Origin: Onthophagus taurus
Taxonomy: Eukaryota; Arthropoda; Insecta; Coleoptera; Scarabaeidae
Assembly (NCBI RefSeq): GCF_036711975.1
Contig: NC_091972.1
Span: forward strand, 13,459,001-13,523,000
Length of the DNA stretch: 64,000 bases
Direction: 5' to 3'
Under the pieces are notes generated by a model that was not told the origin of the DNA, did no database searches, and worked only from the letters and a program-made list of their open reading frames with translations. A program made the position numbers and the translations under genes. This document shows, one piece after another, positions 47,655 through 60,065 of this stretch (the stretch's first letter is position 1; each line of letters opens with the position of its first letter).

Positions 47655-48695
47655 ATGGCGATACAGTGTGCATACTGTGAGAAAAGTATTGGAAGATACG
47701 ATGATTATATAGTATGTCGAAGTGATTGTGAAAGAAATTATCATTTAAAGTGTGTGGGTATTTCTATAGCCCAATATAATCAAATCCGAGAAGACGGCAC
47801 AATTAAAGAATGGAAGTGCAATGATTGCAGTGTAAAATTAACCTCAATCATAAACGATGGAAAAAAAGAGGTAAGCGATAACTCTAGCTTAGAAAAATTT
47901 ATAAATGAAAAAATTGAAAATGCTATCAAAAGTATTACTAATACTATAATAACTAGCCTACAAATAGAAATAGAAAAATTGCGAAAAGATAACAGAGACC
48001 TCCAACGTGAAGTTGCAAAGTTAAAAATAAATTCAGAAACAAAATTTTCTGTAATGCCAGAAATAAATCGGGAAAAAGAAACCGGTAACTTTAATAATAT
48101 TGAGATGAGATCCGAGCGAAATAACAACTCGCAAACCGGTACAATTTCAAAACATCGTAAAAACTCGGAATCGGAAAAAAAGACTACAGCTGATGACAAA
48201 AAGATCGAAAACAAAAATATTAATAAAAATAGTAAAGAGGAAAATTCTTTAAAGGAAATATTTTCAAAAAAATCACTCCTGGAAAAAAAGGTTCATAAAA
48301 ACAAAAAAAATGATGAAAATAGTGGCAAATTTATTGACGATGATGGTTTTGAATTAGCCATTGCTAGAAAAAACAAACGAAGAAATCAAAACACAATTAC
48401 TGGAACTGCGCAAGGCACAAATTTGAAAGGGGTTAAGCAGTACAGACACTTTCACTTGTATAGATTAAGTCCTGAAACAACTACGAAGGACATCATAGAT
48501 TATCTGAAAACACAAAACATAGATGCTAAATGTGAAAAACTTGTTTCAAAATATCCTGATGAATATTCGTCTTTTAAACTATCCGTTGAAGAAAGTCATC
48601 AAATTGCTATAGAAAATACGCAATTATGGCCCGCTGGAGCTAGAATCAACCGTTTTTTATTCAGACTCCAGGCCTCTACTCTGACCAAAACATGA
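47655..48695 (+). CDS. Retrotransposon ORF1 protein with PHD finger
   Basis: A 346-residue protein that in this class coats the element RNA. Residues 5-58 form a C4HC3 PHD-type zinc finger: CAYC, then CRSDC with YHLKC, then KCNDC. A Lys/Glu/Asn-rich, probably coiled-coil middle follows (about 80-250). A conserved C-terminal domain ends the protein (FHLYRLSPETTTKDIIDYL, then WPAGARINRFLFR). The stop overlaps the next start as ATGA. The ORF is uninterrupted; the minus-strand ORF across it is a shadow. Confidence 0.9.
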   Translation: MAIQCAYCEKSIGRYDDYIVCRSDCERNYHLKCVGISIAQYNQIREDGTIKEWKCNDCSVKLTSIINDGKKEVSDNSSLEKFINEKIENAIKSITNTIITSLQIEIEKLRKDNRDLQREVAKLKINSETKFSVMPEINREKETGNFNNIEMRSERNNNSQTGTISKHRKNSESEKKTTADDKKIENKNINKNSKEENSLKEIFSKKSLLEKKVHKNKKNDENSGKFIDDDGFELAIARKNKRRNQNTITGTAQGTNLKGVKQYRHFHLYRLSPETTTKDIIDYLKTQNIDAKCEKLVSKYPDEYSSFKLSVEESHQIAIENTQLWPAGARINRFLFRLQASTLTKT

Positions 48696-51457
48696 GAGAA
48701 ATTCCTATGGTAACATTATTGAACATAAACATACAGGGTCTTAGCAATAAAATTGACGCCTTCACTAATATCATCAATAATTCTAAGATTGAATATGCAA
48801 TAATAACTGAACACTGGTTATCAAACGATGTATTGCAGAGAATAAGTATTACAAACTATAATTTAGCATCTGCCTTCACTCGGAGAAACAATCAGAGAGG
48901 TGGTTCATTAATATTTGTTAAGGAGTCTATAAAAGTTAAGATTCGTGAAGACCTGTGTTGCATCTCTGAAGAGATACATATAGAAATTGCAGCAGTTGAA
49001 GTCTTAAATCGAAAAACTCTCATCATTGGAGTGTACAGATCCCCAAATGGCGACTTAGAAATATTTTTTCAAAAACTAGAAATACTTTTAGAGAAAATAG
49101 AAACGGAGCTGAATGATAAAAAAGTTTTTATTGCCGGAGATTTTAATATAAATGTTCTTAAGGGGTCAAAAGCTTTGACAAATTTACAAGATATTTTACA
49201 TTGTTACAGACTACATGCTACTATGTTAGAGGCATCAAGAGAGACAAGCACAACAAGTTCTTGTATAGATAATATATTTACAAACTTAAATAAAGAAGAA
49301 TATAATGTAAAAACTATAAATTTCCATCTCTCGGATCATTACGCTCAAACTATTACATATCAACATACAGATTGTAACATTGGTAAACAAGAGTACGTTA
49401 GATACAGAAATATAGCAAATACGGGAATGAATTCATTTATGAAAATTATGTGTCAATATTATTTTAACTTAAGTTATTCGCCAGAGTCTACGCCACAGCC
49501 AGCACAGTTGTTCTCTGAATATTACTCATTTCTATTGGATGCGTTTAATAGATCTTGTCCTGAAAAAAGAAGCAAAGTAAAAGTTTCATCTAAATATAAA
49601 TTAAATGTCAGCGACAGAATAATAAGCTTACAAAATATTGTTGAAGTATTAAGTATTATGGCAAAAACTCTTAAAGACAAAGAATCATACGATATTTACA
49701 ATAAGTATAAGACGAAGTTAAAAAGACAATTTGAACACGAGAAACAAATGTATAATGTATCTGTGATTCTGAATGCAGATGATAAACAAAAAGCAACATG
49801 GGAAATAATAAATTCAGAGACAAGGGGCATTAAGAAGAAAAAACAAGACTTAATAATTACACCGGATCAATTTGCTTCCTATTTGGCTTCTGTAGAATGT
49901 GAACGAGTAAATGTTATTAATGAAGGAAATGTTCTGTATAACACACATAGCAGTTCGTGCTTTTTTAGACCTACTGACAAAGACGAGGTTATTACAGTAA
50001 CAATGAAACTAAAATCTAAGAAAACAGAAGACATACATGGAATCTCGACAGTTTTTCTAAAAAAAGTTATACCTGCGATTGCAGAACACATAGCATATTT
50101 AATAAATGCATGTTTAAAACATGGTGTGTTCCCTGACGAATTAAAAGTTGCTAAAATATGCCCCATCTACAAAAAGGGACATCTGGAAAATCCAGCAAGT
50201 TATAGACCAATATCGATTCTCCCTACAATTTCCAAAATCTTCGAGTACGTTTTGGCCGACAGACTGACAAATTTTTTTAAGAAGACTGAGCTCTTCAATG
50301 ATCACCAACACGGTTATATAAAAGGACGATCTATTACTAGTGGAGTTAATGAAATAATACAATCCATTATCAAGGCAATCGATCAGAGGAAATATGTTGA
50401 ATTGATTAGTATCGATTTAAGTAAGGCATTTGATAGCGTTAGCCACTCGTATCTGCTATACAAATTGGATTGCTATGGTGTAAGAGGCACAGCCCTTAGC
50501 ATGTTTACTTCATATTTGTGCAATAGAAAGCAAACGGTGATAATAGATGGAGCTTTGTCTAAAACGTATGATATCAACGTTGGTGTACCACAAGGTTCTA
50601 TCCTGGGCCCTCTCTTGTTTGTAATTTATGTAAATGACATGCCTTACTCTGTACCTAATGACAATGTGTGCTTGTACGCGGATGACACCACCTTTATATC
50701 CACTGCGAACAATATGGATGATCTGCAAACTAAAACTCAGCTAACATTAGTAGCAGCAAAAAAATGGTTTGGTAACAATGGTTTAAAATTAAATGAAGAG
50801 AAGACTCAATACCTGCATTTCCAAAACAATGTTGGGGCAGAGAATAACAGTCTAAAATTTTTGGGAATTTATTTGGATAACAAACTTAACTGGCAAGTAC
50901 ATGTAGAGAACATTTCTAAAAAATTGAACACTGCAATTTATACCGTAAGGAGAATACGAAATGTAGCCACCATCTTTGCAGCGCGACTTGCCTATTATGC
51001 CAACTTCCACAGCATTGCTACTTTCGGTATATTATTCTGGGGAGCATCGTCTGCAGCAGAAAGAGTCTTTCTTCTCCAAAAAAAGGCATTGAGGGCGCTA
51101 TGCAATCTTAAATCAACTCAAAGTTGCAAACAATATTTTAAAGAGCAGCGTATACTTACCATATATTCAGTATATGTACTAAATTGTATTACAGATATGC
51201 GACAAAATATTGATAAACATATTGCCAATAATGAGAAGCACGAATACAACACTAGACAAAAAGAAGAACTTGCAATACCGATGCATCGGTTAAAAAAGAC
51301 GCAAGACAACAGTATTTTCTGGGGTATTAAACTGTTTAATCACCTTCCCCAGCGCATACGGATGCTACCACAACAACGGCTCCAGTGTGTAATAAAAGAA
51401 GTACTAATGGAAGCACCATTATATTCCATTGAAGATTTTTTTGAAATAATTTTGTAA
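48692..51457 (+). CDS. Retrotransposon ORF2: AP endonuclease plus reverse transcriptase
   Basis: A 921-residue polyprotein. The endonuclease spans about residues 5-230, with NINIQGLSNKID, the catalytic E in ITEHWL, YRSPNG, AGDFNIN, SCIDNIF and LSDH. The reverse transcriptase spans about 470-740: YRPISILPTISKIFEYVL, then the first aspartate in SIDLSKAFDSVSH, GVPQGSILGPLLFVIYVND and the catalytic YADD in CLYADDTTF. FLGIYLDNKLNWQVHV follows. All key residues are present with no stop, so it could be active. The start overlaps the ORF1 stop by four bases, suggesting coupled reinitiation. No RNase H follows. Confidence 0.93.
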   Translation: MREIPMVTLLNINIQGLSNKIDAFTNIINNSKIEYAIITEHWLSNDVLQRISITNYNLASAFTRRNNQRGGSLIFVKESIKVKIREDLCCISEEIHIEIAAVEVLNRKTLIIGVYRSPNGDLEIFFQKLEILLEKIETELNDKKVFIAGDFNINVLKGSKALTNLQDILHCYRLHATMLEASRETSTTSSCIDNIFTNLNKEEYNVKTINFHLSDHYAQTITYQHTDCNIGKQEYVRYRNIANTGMNSFMKIMCQYYFNLSYSPESTPQPAQLFSEYYSFLLDAFNRSCPEKRSKVKVSSKYKLNVSDRIISLQNIVEVLSIMAKTLKDKESYDIYNKYKTKLKRQFEHEKQMYNVSVILNADDKQKATWEIINSETRGIKKKKQDLIITPDQFASYLASVECERVNVINEGNVLYNTHSSSCFFRPTDKDEVITVTMKLKSKKTEDIHGISTVFLKKVIPAIAEHIAYLINACLKHGVFPDELKVAKICPIYKKGHLENPASYRPISILPTISKIFEYVLADRLTNFFKKTELFNDHQHGYIKGRSITSGVNEIIQSIIKAIDQRKYVELISIDLSKAFDSVSHSYLLYKLDCYGVRGTALSMFTSYLCNRKQTVIIDGALSKTYDINVGVPQGSILGPLLFVIYVNDMPYSVPNDNVCLYADDTTFISTANNMDDLQTKTQLTLVAAKKWFGNNGLKLNEEKTQYLHFQNNVGAENNSLKFLGIYLDNKLNWQVHVENISKKLNTAIYTVRRIRNVATIFAARLAYYANFHSIATFGILFWGASSAAERVFLLQKKALRALCNLKSTQSCKQYFKEQRILTIYSVYVLNCITDMRQNIDKHIANNEKHEYNTRQKEELAIPMHRLKKTQDNSIFWGIKLFNHLPQRIRMLPQQRLQCVIKEVLMEAPLYSIEDFFEIIL

Positions 51458-51551
51458 ATAGAAGTATTTTTGAATTGAAATATTATGTTGTTACATTTGA
51501 CTTTGTAATATGTTATTACGGTAATAAAGATTATTATTATTATTCGCAAAC

Positions 51552-52639
51552 GATGATAAAAAGCGTACAGACAGTGGCGGACACGTCGGGAGGTGCTATT
51601 CTTCGCCGATTCAAGACCATGGAGGTACCCACATAAACCACTAAGGTCGTCATAATGAACTAGGTAAGCCATCCGATATCTCCTTGTCTTCGGTATATTT
51701 TTTCACTATTACTTGCGTACGCATGTAAGTGCACGTCCTTCGAATACACACATCGGAAGACAGCTGGCACCCATATTAGGTGTACCCGTTCTATAAACGA
51801 CAACAATTTAACGTGAACAGTCTGTATGAATGGTATATAATAACACCCATCATGATGAGACATCAGATAAAAAAAATTATTTAATCAATTTAAATTAACA
51901 TCTCGGAGTAATTATTTTTTTAAGGGTCTGTCTTTTTTTTTAATCTACAGTTTAATTAACAATTTAGCCGACGTTTAAACTTCTTAGAACAAGTTGTTCA
52001 ATTAGTTGAGCAAAATTTATATGAAGGTATTTAGAGAGAGCTCTTCCTAATTGAATTATTGATTGCGAAAATATCGTGAGTCAACAATTTCAAAATGTTA
52101 AGCATTTAAGAAATAATAATTATCTTTTTAAATCAATCCTTAATATTCTTTTTACGTGATAGGTTTTGTACGTCGTGATTAACACAGAGTTAAATTTAAA
52201 TGTTTGATACATGCGGTTTCTACACTCCATGAGAACATTCCTGTAACGAATCTATTAATTAAAATACATAGGTGAAGGAGAAAACTTTGTTTTGTTTTCG
52301 CTTGTATTTCTTGTTTATTACAAACCGTAATAGAGTCAATATTTTTATCAATATTTTCAACAACTCTTTGAATCATTTTGTTCTAGATAATAAATAAATA
52401 AATCGACTAGTTAAGAGTATATTTTGCTGTTACTCTACTAAATGTTTGTTGTGAACTGGTTAGTATGTTTGAGAAATGAATCAACCTCGATTTTCCCGTT
52501 GTACTTATCTGTTACTTTATCTGAATGTATTCCGAATTAATGTAGGAATACATCAAACGAACTATTATAAGAATATTGATGTAAGAAACATAGTACATAT
52601 TACCAATGAAGCGAGTTGGCTAAAAACATAGTGGATAAG
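51552..52639. other. Gene-free stretch after the retrotransposon
   Basis: Moderately GC-rich for the first 300 bp, then AT-rich. It carries several small ORFs, none with a motif. Confidence 0.45.
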
Positions 52640-53110
52640 AAATTAAAAATTGGTTATTTATTACGTATTAACTATAACGATATTTATCGATATAGTTTAT
52701 GAAGTTCTTTTATCAAGGCATAGATGCCGATGAATGAGGAGAGAAAGAATAAGGAAAGACAGAGAGAAGTAGTAATGGGTGTTTAACACTCCAATAGTCG
52801 CATGTCATCTAAGAGATTACGTAGACAGTCTGTCTGGACTAACCAGTTAATACTTTTGCATGCATTGAATAGTCTTCTTAGAGATGACATGTGCCCACTC
52901 TTATAATAACCGGAGACGCGACTACTGCAGTGTTAATTGAAAGATTACAGATGAAGCAGAATCCTTAACTCAACGTAGAGACGTAAGAATGCTAAACTTG
53001 GATGGTCAAAAATTAAAGTGCAAAATAAAAATAAAGTGAGATATGTTGCAGTGGATAGAAATGAAAAGATAGGAAACATTGAATATGAATGAGGAAGATA
53101 GGGTAAGATA
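52640..53110 (+). repeat. Dispersed repeat matching 44930-45610 in inverted orientation
   Basis: Shares aacttggatgg, then aaaattaaagtgcaaaataa, aaagataggaaacattgaat-like sequence and a segment around atatttatcgatatag with the complement of 44930-45610. A small hairpin (52795-52890; gcatgtcatctaagag / complement of tcttagagatgacatgt) lies inside only this copy. Confidence 0.6.
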
Positions 53111-54840
53111 GATTAGGGCATTAATCAGAAAATGTAGAAGGATATGTATAAGTTCAGGATAGGCGAATCTATGTATCGTTTGAGTACTGAAAGGAGGCTA
53201 TGGAATAAGGAAAGTAGAATGTAAAAGAAAGCAGGTAACAGTTGCAAAAGATAACTTCCTACAAAGATAAACTAGAGTATTGACACCAGAGGGTAAATTG
53301 GAAAAAATTGCGGAAACCGATGACTTGATAGAGGATCTGGGTTGAGACAAAGCGAATGCTGGGTGTAAAGCAGTGAAAAAGAATGCAAGGGAAAGGGGAA
53401 GCAACAGCGTGGCGAGAAGGATCAATATAGAGATGCGAGAAGAGACATAAAATATAATATATATCAAATAATATTTTATCAACTGTATGAGGAGAGACAA
53501 ATTCAGAGTGTAAATTTCCTTCAAATTTACATAGAAGGAGAAGTAATAACCGTGAGGGAGACGACAGAAGGAAGGAAAGGTACCACGAGAAGACGGAATT
53601 CAAAGTAAAACATGACTGGTAGTAATGAAAGACAGATAAAAAATGCTGTAAGAGATTTTAAATGGAATTTAGGAAGATAGCAGTGGATTGACTAGATTTA
53701 TAAAGAAATTAGTTTAATGAATGCAATGTATAAAATATAAGCGAAGTTTTTATAAGAAGGCTGGATGAAAAGATGGAAACGGAATTGATAATAGATTGTG
53801 TTTCGCGGTCTTTTTCAGTCCCATATAATAATTCAGATTGTCTACTTTTGGTAAAAAAAATAAAATTTTTACTTCACTTATTGATATTAACAATAATGCT
53901 GATGGCAAATCAGTAGTGACAGTAATTTTCAATTATTTTAATGTGGTCTTTTCACGTCTTTCTTCCGTCTTTACGAACCATCAGTGTGGATTTCAAGGTT
54001 TTTATGCACATATACTGCTGTAAGACTGCTACAAATTAGATTTTACGCTGTTTTACACTCGAATAAGTTCTTTTCTAAAGTGTCTAAATGCTACCAGCGT
54101 CCTAAACCTTTATAATTCCTAATTCCTGATGTGTGTTGATGTGTTAATTTGGTTGCCAATGCTATCTTTTGAATATGTAGATTTAGTTGTGGTAATATAC
54201 AAATACGATGTCTGTATTTTATTAAGTGAATTGGTAGCGACTGACTTTGTAGCCTTGGTTCCCCCGCACCATAAGACAACATCGGTCTAATTACGTCAGT
54301 ATAGATTCAGTGGACTATCTTCGGAGACAAATCTAAGTCCTTTCGAAAACGACAAAACCTTATTTACTTTATTTTCTACGTAGAATTTTTACGTTGATAT
54401 ACTATCTATTATTAGGCCCACGTATTTATACTATATAAACAGTTTAGTGAAACTTTGACGGGCAATTTGGCACCGACTGAAGGAGGTTTTATCAAGTGAA
54501 AATTTACAGGGTTGTCTCCTTGCGATCTAATACACCATAAACTAAATTGATCATTGAATGAATTGTGACCCGGTATTGTAGCTTAAAGCAGACTGTGACA
54601 ATAAGTCAACTTCACGAAATGTAGCACCAGGCAGTCCTGGAACGTATGGTATTAGATTCTTTATCTGTTATTGTAATAGAGTTCGTCTACATCGCATAGA
54701 TAGAGTTCTATTCAATTAGAAACAGAACATTCTTGAAGATTGTTTGAGCAAGAACTGTGATCCGCACAAGTTTTTTTTTTAATTGCGGCAGCTTTTTGAG
54801 CATCCAATCACGGGTTTAAGAGTTTTTAGTCTGCTAAAAG
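53111..54840. other. Gene-free stretch, purine-biased on the plus strand
   Basis: Plus-strand purine bias at 53110-53700 creates long minus-strand ORFs of low complexity; no real gene is seen. Confidence 0.45.
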
Positions 54841-54898
54841 CTGGTGTTGGGTTGGGTTGGGTTGTTCAATGCAAACTGTGATTCAGTTTGCATTGAAC
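54841..54898. repeat. ttggg run followed by a perfect 15-bp hairpin
   Basis: Three gttggg units precede gttcaatgcaaactg - tgatt - cagtttgcattgaac (54864-54898), a perfect 15-bp inverted repeat with a 5-nt loop. It may be a snap-back insertion scar. Confidence 0.75.
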
Positions 54899-57080
54899 TA
54901 TCCTTAATCGTTGCCATCTCCTAATAATCCATTGTTACGTTTATTCACCATCGTAGCACAGACGTGGAGCCTTCGGGGTCTCTCCTGGGCATGGTGTATC
55001 TAGGGCGAATTCCTTCAAGGCGTTTATTTTAGCTAAAGTCTTGGGGAGTGCTTTAGAGCCGTTACCAGTTTTCATTGCTCGAAAACATGTTTCAAGGGAA
55101 TCTTTATAGGCGATACATTTACCTTATCACCCATAAGGTGATAATAGCGTCATGGGCTTGGTGTGTTTACCATCATTCTTTATCATCTCCAAAGCTTCAT
55201 ATAAACCAAACATGCAAAACAGAAAAAATAACTAACGGCTTTTAAGGCATACATCATTAAAGTGATCTTTTATGAAATCAAATAAGAATAAATAATTACA
55301 TTTATTTATTAGTAAGCCAACCAAAATGTCAGCCATGCTTGATAAAGCACAAAGTAATATGCACAATGCAATAAGTGATGCAAAACTAATATATAAGAGA
55401 GTGTGCGATATGTTGATATACATCAATAAAATGAGTCAAATGACGGTTTGATGAGTTGACGCGATAAGTTTATTCATGTTTAAGTTGTACTATATATAGG
55501 TAATTACGCATATCAGGGTTACTTGCAGTGTATGACGATCTTCTATGTCCAGGGCAAGGAAGGTCCATTAAGTCTTGCAACTTTGTTCCAGTGCAGGTAG
55601 TAGTAACTCTATCGGATGTCTTAGATATACATAGTTGTGATTTTTCATCATTTGATGCAGACTGTAACAAAAAAGGAATATTTTGTTTATACTTCATAAT
55701 CCATAAAAGTTAGTACTCGAATTATGCTGTTTCTTCAATGAAGACCAATTTTTGGAGTTGTGCTTAAGAAAATTAAATTAAATATTAAAAAAACACGTTA
55801 TAGAAAAAAAAAAATAACCCTCGTGATTATTTTATTGATAAAATTTAAAATGGGTTGTTATTTTTATCTGATAATATCTAATCCTGACATCTATTTTCGG
55901 TTGGAAAATTGAGATTTCCTTCCCCAACGCGCAATTATTGTCAGGCTTCCGTTCATACGACGTCGTCAACCCCAAAAAGGAATTCGCAATTCACAAGCGG
56001 CAGTAATCACGCGATGGCTTCGCAATCGAGTACGGACCGGTATATCTTAGGGGATGAAAGCGGGTGTTGGAAAAAAGAGGGTAGACGGATCCGAATAGAA
56101 ACCGGCTCCTGCGAGTTGCCGTGGATACAGAGGAAAACAGGAATCGGTAGGGGACCGGCACGTGGGCGACCGGGATGTTGCCAAACCTGAGCGATTTCAC
56201 CTCAAGTTCTATTCATCGTTTGGTACCGGCAAAAATACATATTTGTAGAAAGACACGCTGTAACCGCTGGTCGATGTATTTACGCTTCCGAAAATTGTAA
56301 AGAGATGAATGCCGACTTTTCCCTTTGATTTTAACCGTACGTGGTAGCTAGAATTGAGAAGGGCAAAGAAAATAAAATACTTGAAAAATATAAGGGGATC
56401 TTAGAAAATAAATCGGTAAACACATTTAGAATTTATGGAGTTTCAGATATTTATATGACGGTTTTTGTTTGGTTAAATTTAGATTGATTGATTAAGTACG
56501 TACACCACAAAAGACGTCAGCAAATTACTAAATTGTTCGTAAATTGCTTATTCACCATAGCTTCAATAATCTAGAAAATGCAATAAATACACAGCGATAT
56601 CGTAAAAGCTAATAATAAGATGGGAAACTGGTATTAGTCATTCTTTTGTAATTATAAATGCAAGAAAACTCATTACAGACGAGAGCTATTATTTCTATTT
56701 TTTTTTGTGCTCGTGACGACACGCGAGAACACGCGTTCGATAACGCGAAATAACTTCTTCCGAAGCGGTGGTCTAAATTTAAATATGACAAACCGTTGCC
56801 GCGTGGCGTGACGGTAGATTCAGGGCACCTGTAGATCGAATACTACTGCAACGTGGTGACTCACGCCACCACCACGCGTTCTACAATTTTACCTTTATAT
56901 CAGACTAAGAAAAACGGCGGAGTTAATAGGAAAAGGTAAATGCAAAATAAATACAATTAAATCTCGATATAACGGATATCGGATATAGCGAACAAAATAG
57001 CTTCAATGTTTGTTTGTTTGATTTTTTGACATCGTAGGATTTAAATTAATTAAAACACTTTTTGTACTTTAACGACGTAA
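54899..57080. other. Gene-free stretch with CpG-rich segments
   Basis: Contains CpG-rich blocks at about 55910-56280 and 56700-56890. The ORF pair at 55909-56200, one on each strand, has no recognisable domain. At 56955-57000 sits a pogo-like end fragment. Confidence 0.4.
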
Positions 57081-58140
57081 TTAAATTTTTGCAGTTTCGA
57101 TAATAAAATTTATAAATATGAGGAGGGTCTTCCAATGGGGTCCCCACTTAGTGGTGTTATAGCGGACATCTTCATTAATAAGACTGAAAATGAACATATC
57201 ATTAATGATAAAAATCCTTTTAAAAATAAAGTACTGTTTTGGAAGCGCTACGTAGGTGATATACTCGTGATTTTCGTGACTTACTCTTATTAAATCATAT
57301 ACATGACAATATTAAATTCACTGTTGAAATAGAAAAAGAAGAACAAATTAACTTTTTAGACATCAATTAAGAAAAATAAAGAACAACTACAATTTGATAT
57401 CTACAGAAAACCTACACAAACCGATAATGTCATCCCCTTTGATTCATTCCACTGCAATAAACACAAAATGTTAGCCATACACGCCTACCTACATAGAGCT
57501 TTTAGTTCTAATCTTCAACAAAAAGAACTAAATAAAGAAATTAATATTATCAAACAAATTGCAAGAAATAATAAATTTCCAATAGATATCATTAACAAAA
57601 TGATCAACAGATAAACCTACAAAAGTCAATTTAACAATAGTATATCATTAACACATGAAGTTAACAATAACGAACAAACTAAATACAGAACTATAGAATA
57701 TCCGGGTCACTTTTCTGTTAAGATTAAAAGAGGATTTCAAAGGAACAACATCAAAGTTACATTCAAAACAAATAACAACATCAATAACAAAAAGCCAATC
57801 AAACTCATGGATAAGAATGGAGTGTATAAATTGAAATGTGCAACAAGCTCAACCACCTATACAGGGGAAACAGGGAGAGTATTACACACGAGAGTAAAAT
57901 AACATTTAACACGAAACAACTCGAACTTTGGCAAACACATAACGTTTAATGTAGCACATGAATTTGATAAAAACAAAAACGTGACTTTGATCCATAATGT
58001 TGAAAAAAGCTATTTAATGGAAATGCTGGAAGGCTATGAGATTAATAAGTTTAGGGAAAACTATCAAAATATCGAATATCTCAATGAACAAATTCAACCA
58101 ATTAATCGACCCCTATACTCATATTTGAAAAAAACCTTTA
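57080..58140 (+). pseudogene. Penelope-like element: reverse transcriptase end plus GIY-YIG endonuclease
   Basis: Reads EEGLPMGSPLSGVIADIFIN, a decayed catalytic box (FWKRYVGDILV), then INFLDI, IYRKPTQTDN and HRAFSSNL. Last is a GIY-YIG domain: GVYKLKC, TYTGETGR, then R...H and the helix ending FGKHI. The order is that of Penelope retroelements. It is broken by several stops and frameshifts and lacks the 5' half. Confidence 0.88.
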
Positions 58141-58692
58141 CACCATCCAGAAAAGTACGAGATCGTCAGGACAAGATAGATAGTTCCTTGGTTATCCATC
58201 AATCCTCAAACCTATTTACCTTTTTCCATTCTGTCCTTTTCATATTTTCCCAAAAACGTCATTTTTACAACATTTTTATTTTGAAGTTCTCTTTGTTCCG
58301 GCTCTAGACAATTCGTAAGAAATATTCCTAAATTTTAGTAGGATATTTGATTTTTAATAGTCTTGACATAGCAAAACGACATTTAACTTAACTTTTTACA
58401 CAATAAACCACGTGAAAGCGTTATATTACAAGGAATTGTACTGGTAACTTATCATTTCATTTTTCTACAACGGTTAAATTTAAAAATTACTGCAATTGAT
58501 CTTGAAAGATTCAATAATGTGACGTAAGCTTTATATTTTTGATATGTTATGTTTAACTTAAAATTTTTTTAAAAAAAAGTGTACATGTGACAATGTTTAA
58601 TTCAGGCGTTTATCTTGTATCCAGGTTTTCCTGAAGATAGGGATAATTTAAAATCAGTATAGTAATAATTAATTAATCACTATATTTAAATA

Positions 58693-60065
58693 CAGTGGAA
58701 CCTCGCATAATGATCATAATTCGTTTCAGAATCTTACTCGTTATGCGAAATACCCGTTAAGCGAAACAATGTTTCGTAATATATAAATGAATGTAAAACC
58801 TGATAATGCGTTCCATTGCAAATAGATTTCAATCTTTTATAATATAACGTTTATTTAAAGAAATATCTATCTACTTATACATACATTGTTAACGAACGAA
58901 ATCATCTTTATCTTTTCTTCTATACCGTATCGGAAAAACCTGGAATGTGATTCAATCATGTAGTTTATTATTTATAAATTTATGACACATACCTAATTAC
59001 TAGAAAGCCATCTAGTGATGTTTGCTTTCGTCGGCGCTTCAAAATTTATTCAAAATGTGACACCGCATTGTCGTAAAATAAATTTGCAGCTCGCACAGCC
59101 ACAACCTCATTAGGGTGATATTTTTCAACGAATGACACAACATTTTGCCATGCTTTTAGCATTTCTTTGATTGCATCAGATGATGGTTCTTGTCTGAAAC
59201 ACTTTCCTCCACATCTTCTTGCTGTGATAGACGTAGCAATTCTGTAAGTTCTGCGGTGGTCAGCTCTTGATTATGCTCTTCCACAAGTTCATCAATATCA
59301 TTGCTATTTACCTCCAGTCCAATGGTATTGGCTAAAGATACAATCTCGTTGACTAGCGGCTCTATATGTAGTGTGCCAACCTTCTGAGAATGACATTCAA
59401 GAACGCTCTCCGGCCAAACCTTTTTCCCTGCCGAAATGAGGGTCCTTTTAGTGACCCCTTCCCACGCCTTATCAATCATTTTGAGGCAGGCAACGATATG
59501 GAAGTGATATTTCCAGAACTCTCCGAGAGTGAGGTTTGTCTCTTCAGTGACCTCGAAACAATGTTCGACTAGTATTTTAGTGTAAAGTTTTTTGAAATTG
59601 GAAATAATCTGCTGGTCCATAGGCTCAAGTAACGGAGTGGTATTGGGAGGCAGAAAAAGGATTTTGATGAAATTAAATTCTTCAAGGAGCTCGTTTTGTA
59701 GGCCTGGAGGATGAGCAGGTGCGTTGTCCATTACAAGTAAGGCTTGGAGTGACAAATTCATCTCTAACAAATATTTTTTCACAGAAGGACCAAACAGTTT
59801 ATTGATCCAGTCAGTGAAAATATCACGAATCACCCAAGCCTTGTTGTTGGATCTCTACATCACATTTAACTTGCTCTTTTGGATTTTATATTTTTTGAAG
59901 GCTCGTGGAGTTTCTGCGTGGTAAACAACTAGCGGTTTAATTTTTAAATCGCCGCTTACATTAGCACAAAATAACAGCGTGAGCCGGTCTTTCATTGGCT
60001 TGTGGCAATGCATTTTCTTCTACTGTTATATACGTTCGCTTCGACATCTTTTTCAAGAAGATTCA
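58693..60065 (-). mobile_element. pogo/Tigger element, truncated
   Basis: The left end cagtggaacctcgcataatg, preceded by TA, is a Tigger-type terminus followed by internal variants (cgttatgcgaa, cgttaagcgaa). The transposase lies inside on the minus strand. I found no matching right inverted end; the element seems truncated on its 5' side near 60065. Confidence 0.75.
59156..60065 (-). pseudogene. Tigger-type DDE transposase, interrupted
   Basis: DDE transposase of the CENP-B/jerky group. The open 225-residue part (59156-59833) carries the second aspartate in LLVMDNAPAHP and the third in LLEPMDQQIISNFK. Upstream, the same frame continues (KDRLTLLFCANVSGDLKIK, VVYHAETPRAFKKYK, NNKAWVIRDIF) across one stop codon near 59855. 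A frame break lies near 60020. The first catalytic aspartate and DNA-binding domain are not seen. Confidence 0.85.

Larger units (their letters stand above)
47489..51544 (+). mobile_element. Apparently full-length CR1/jockey-superfamily non-LTR retrotransposon
   Basis: Two intact ORFs on one strand, a short 5' leader (start uncertain, between about 47489 and 47640) and an AATAAA near the 3' end followed by an (ATT)n tail ending about 51544. A 7-bp direct repeat, cgcaaac (47482-47488 and 51545-51551), may be the target duplication; it is short and could be chance. No long terminal repeats. Confidence 0.85.

Noticed and set aside
47780..48214. 144-codon minus-strand ORF
   Set aside because: Shadow of retrotransposon ORF1.
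53198..53603. Two overlapping minus-strand ORFs of about 110 codons, Leu/Ser/Phe-rich
   Set aside because: Arise from plus-strand purine bias; low complexity, no domain.
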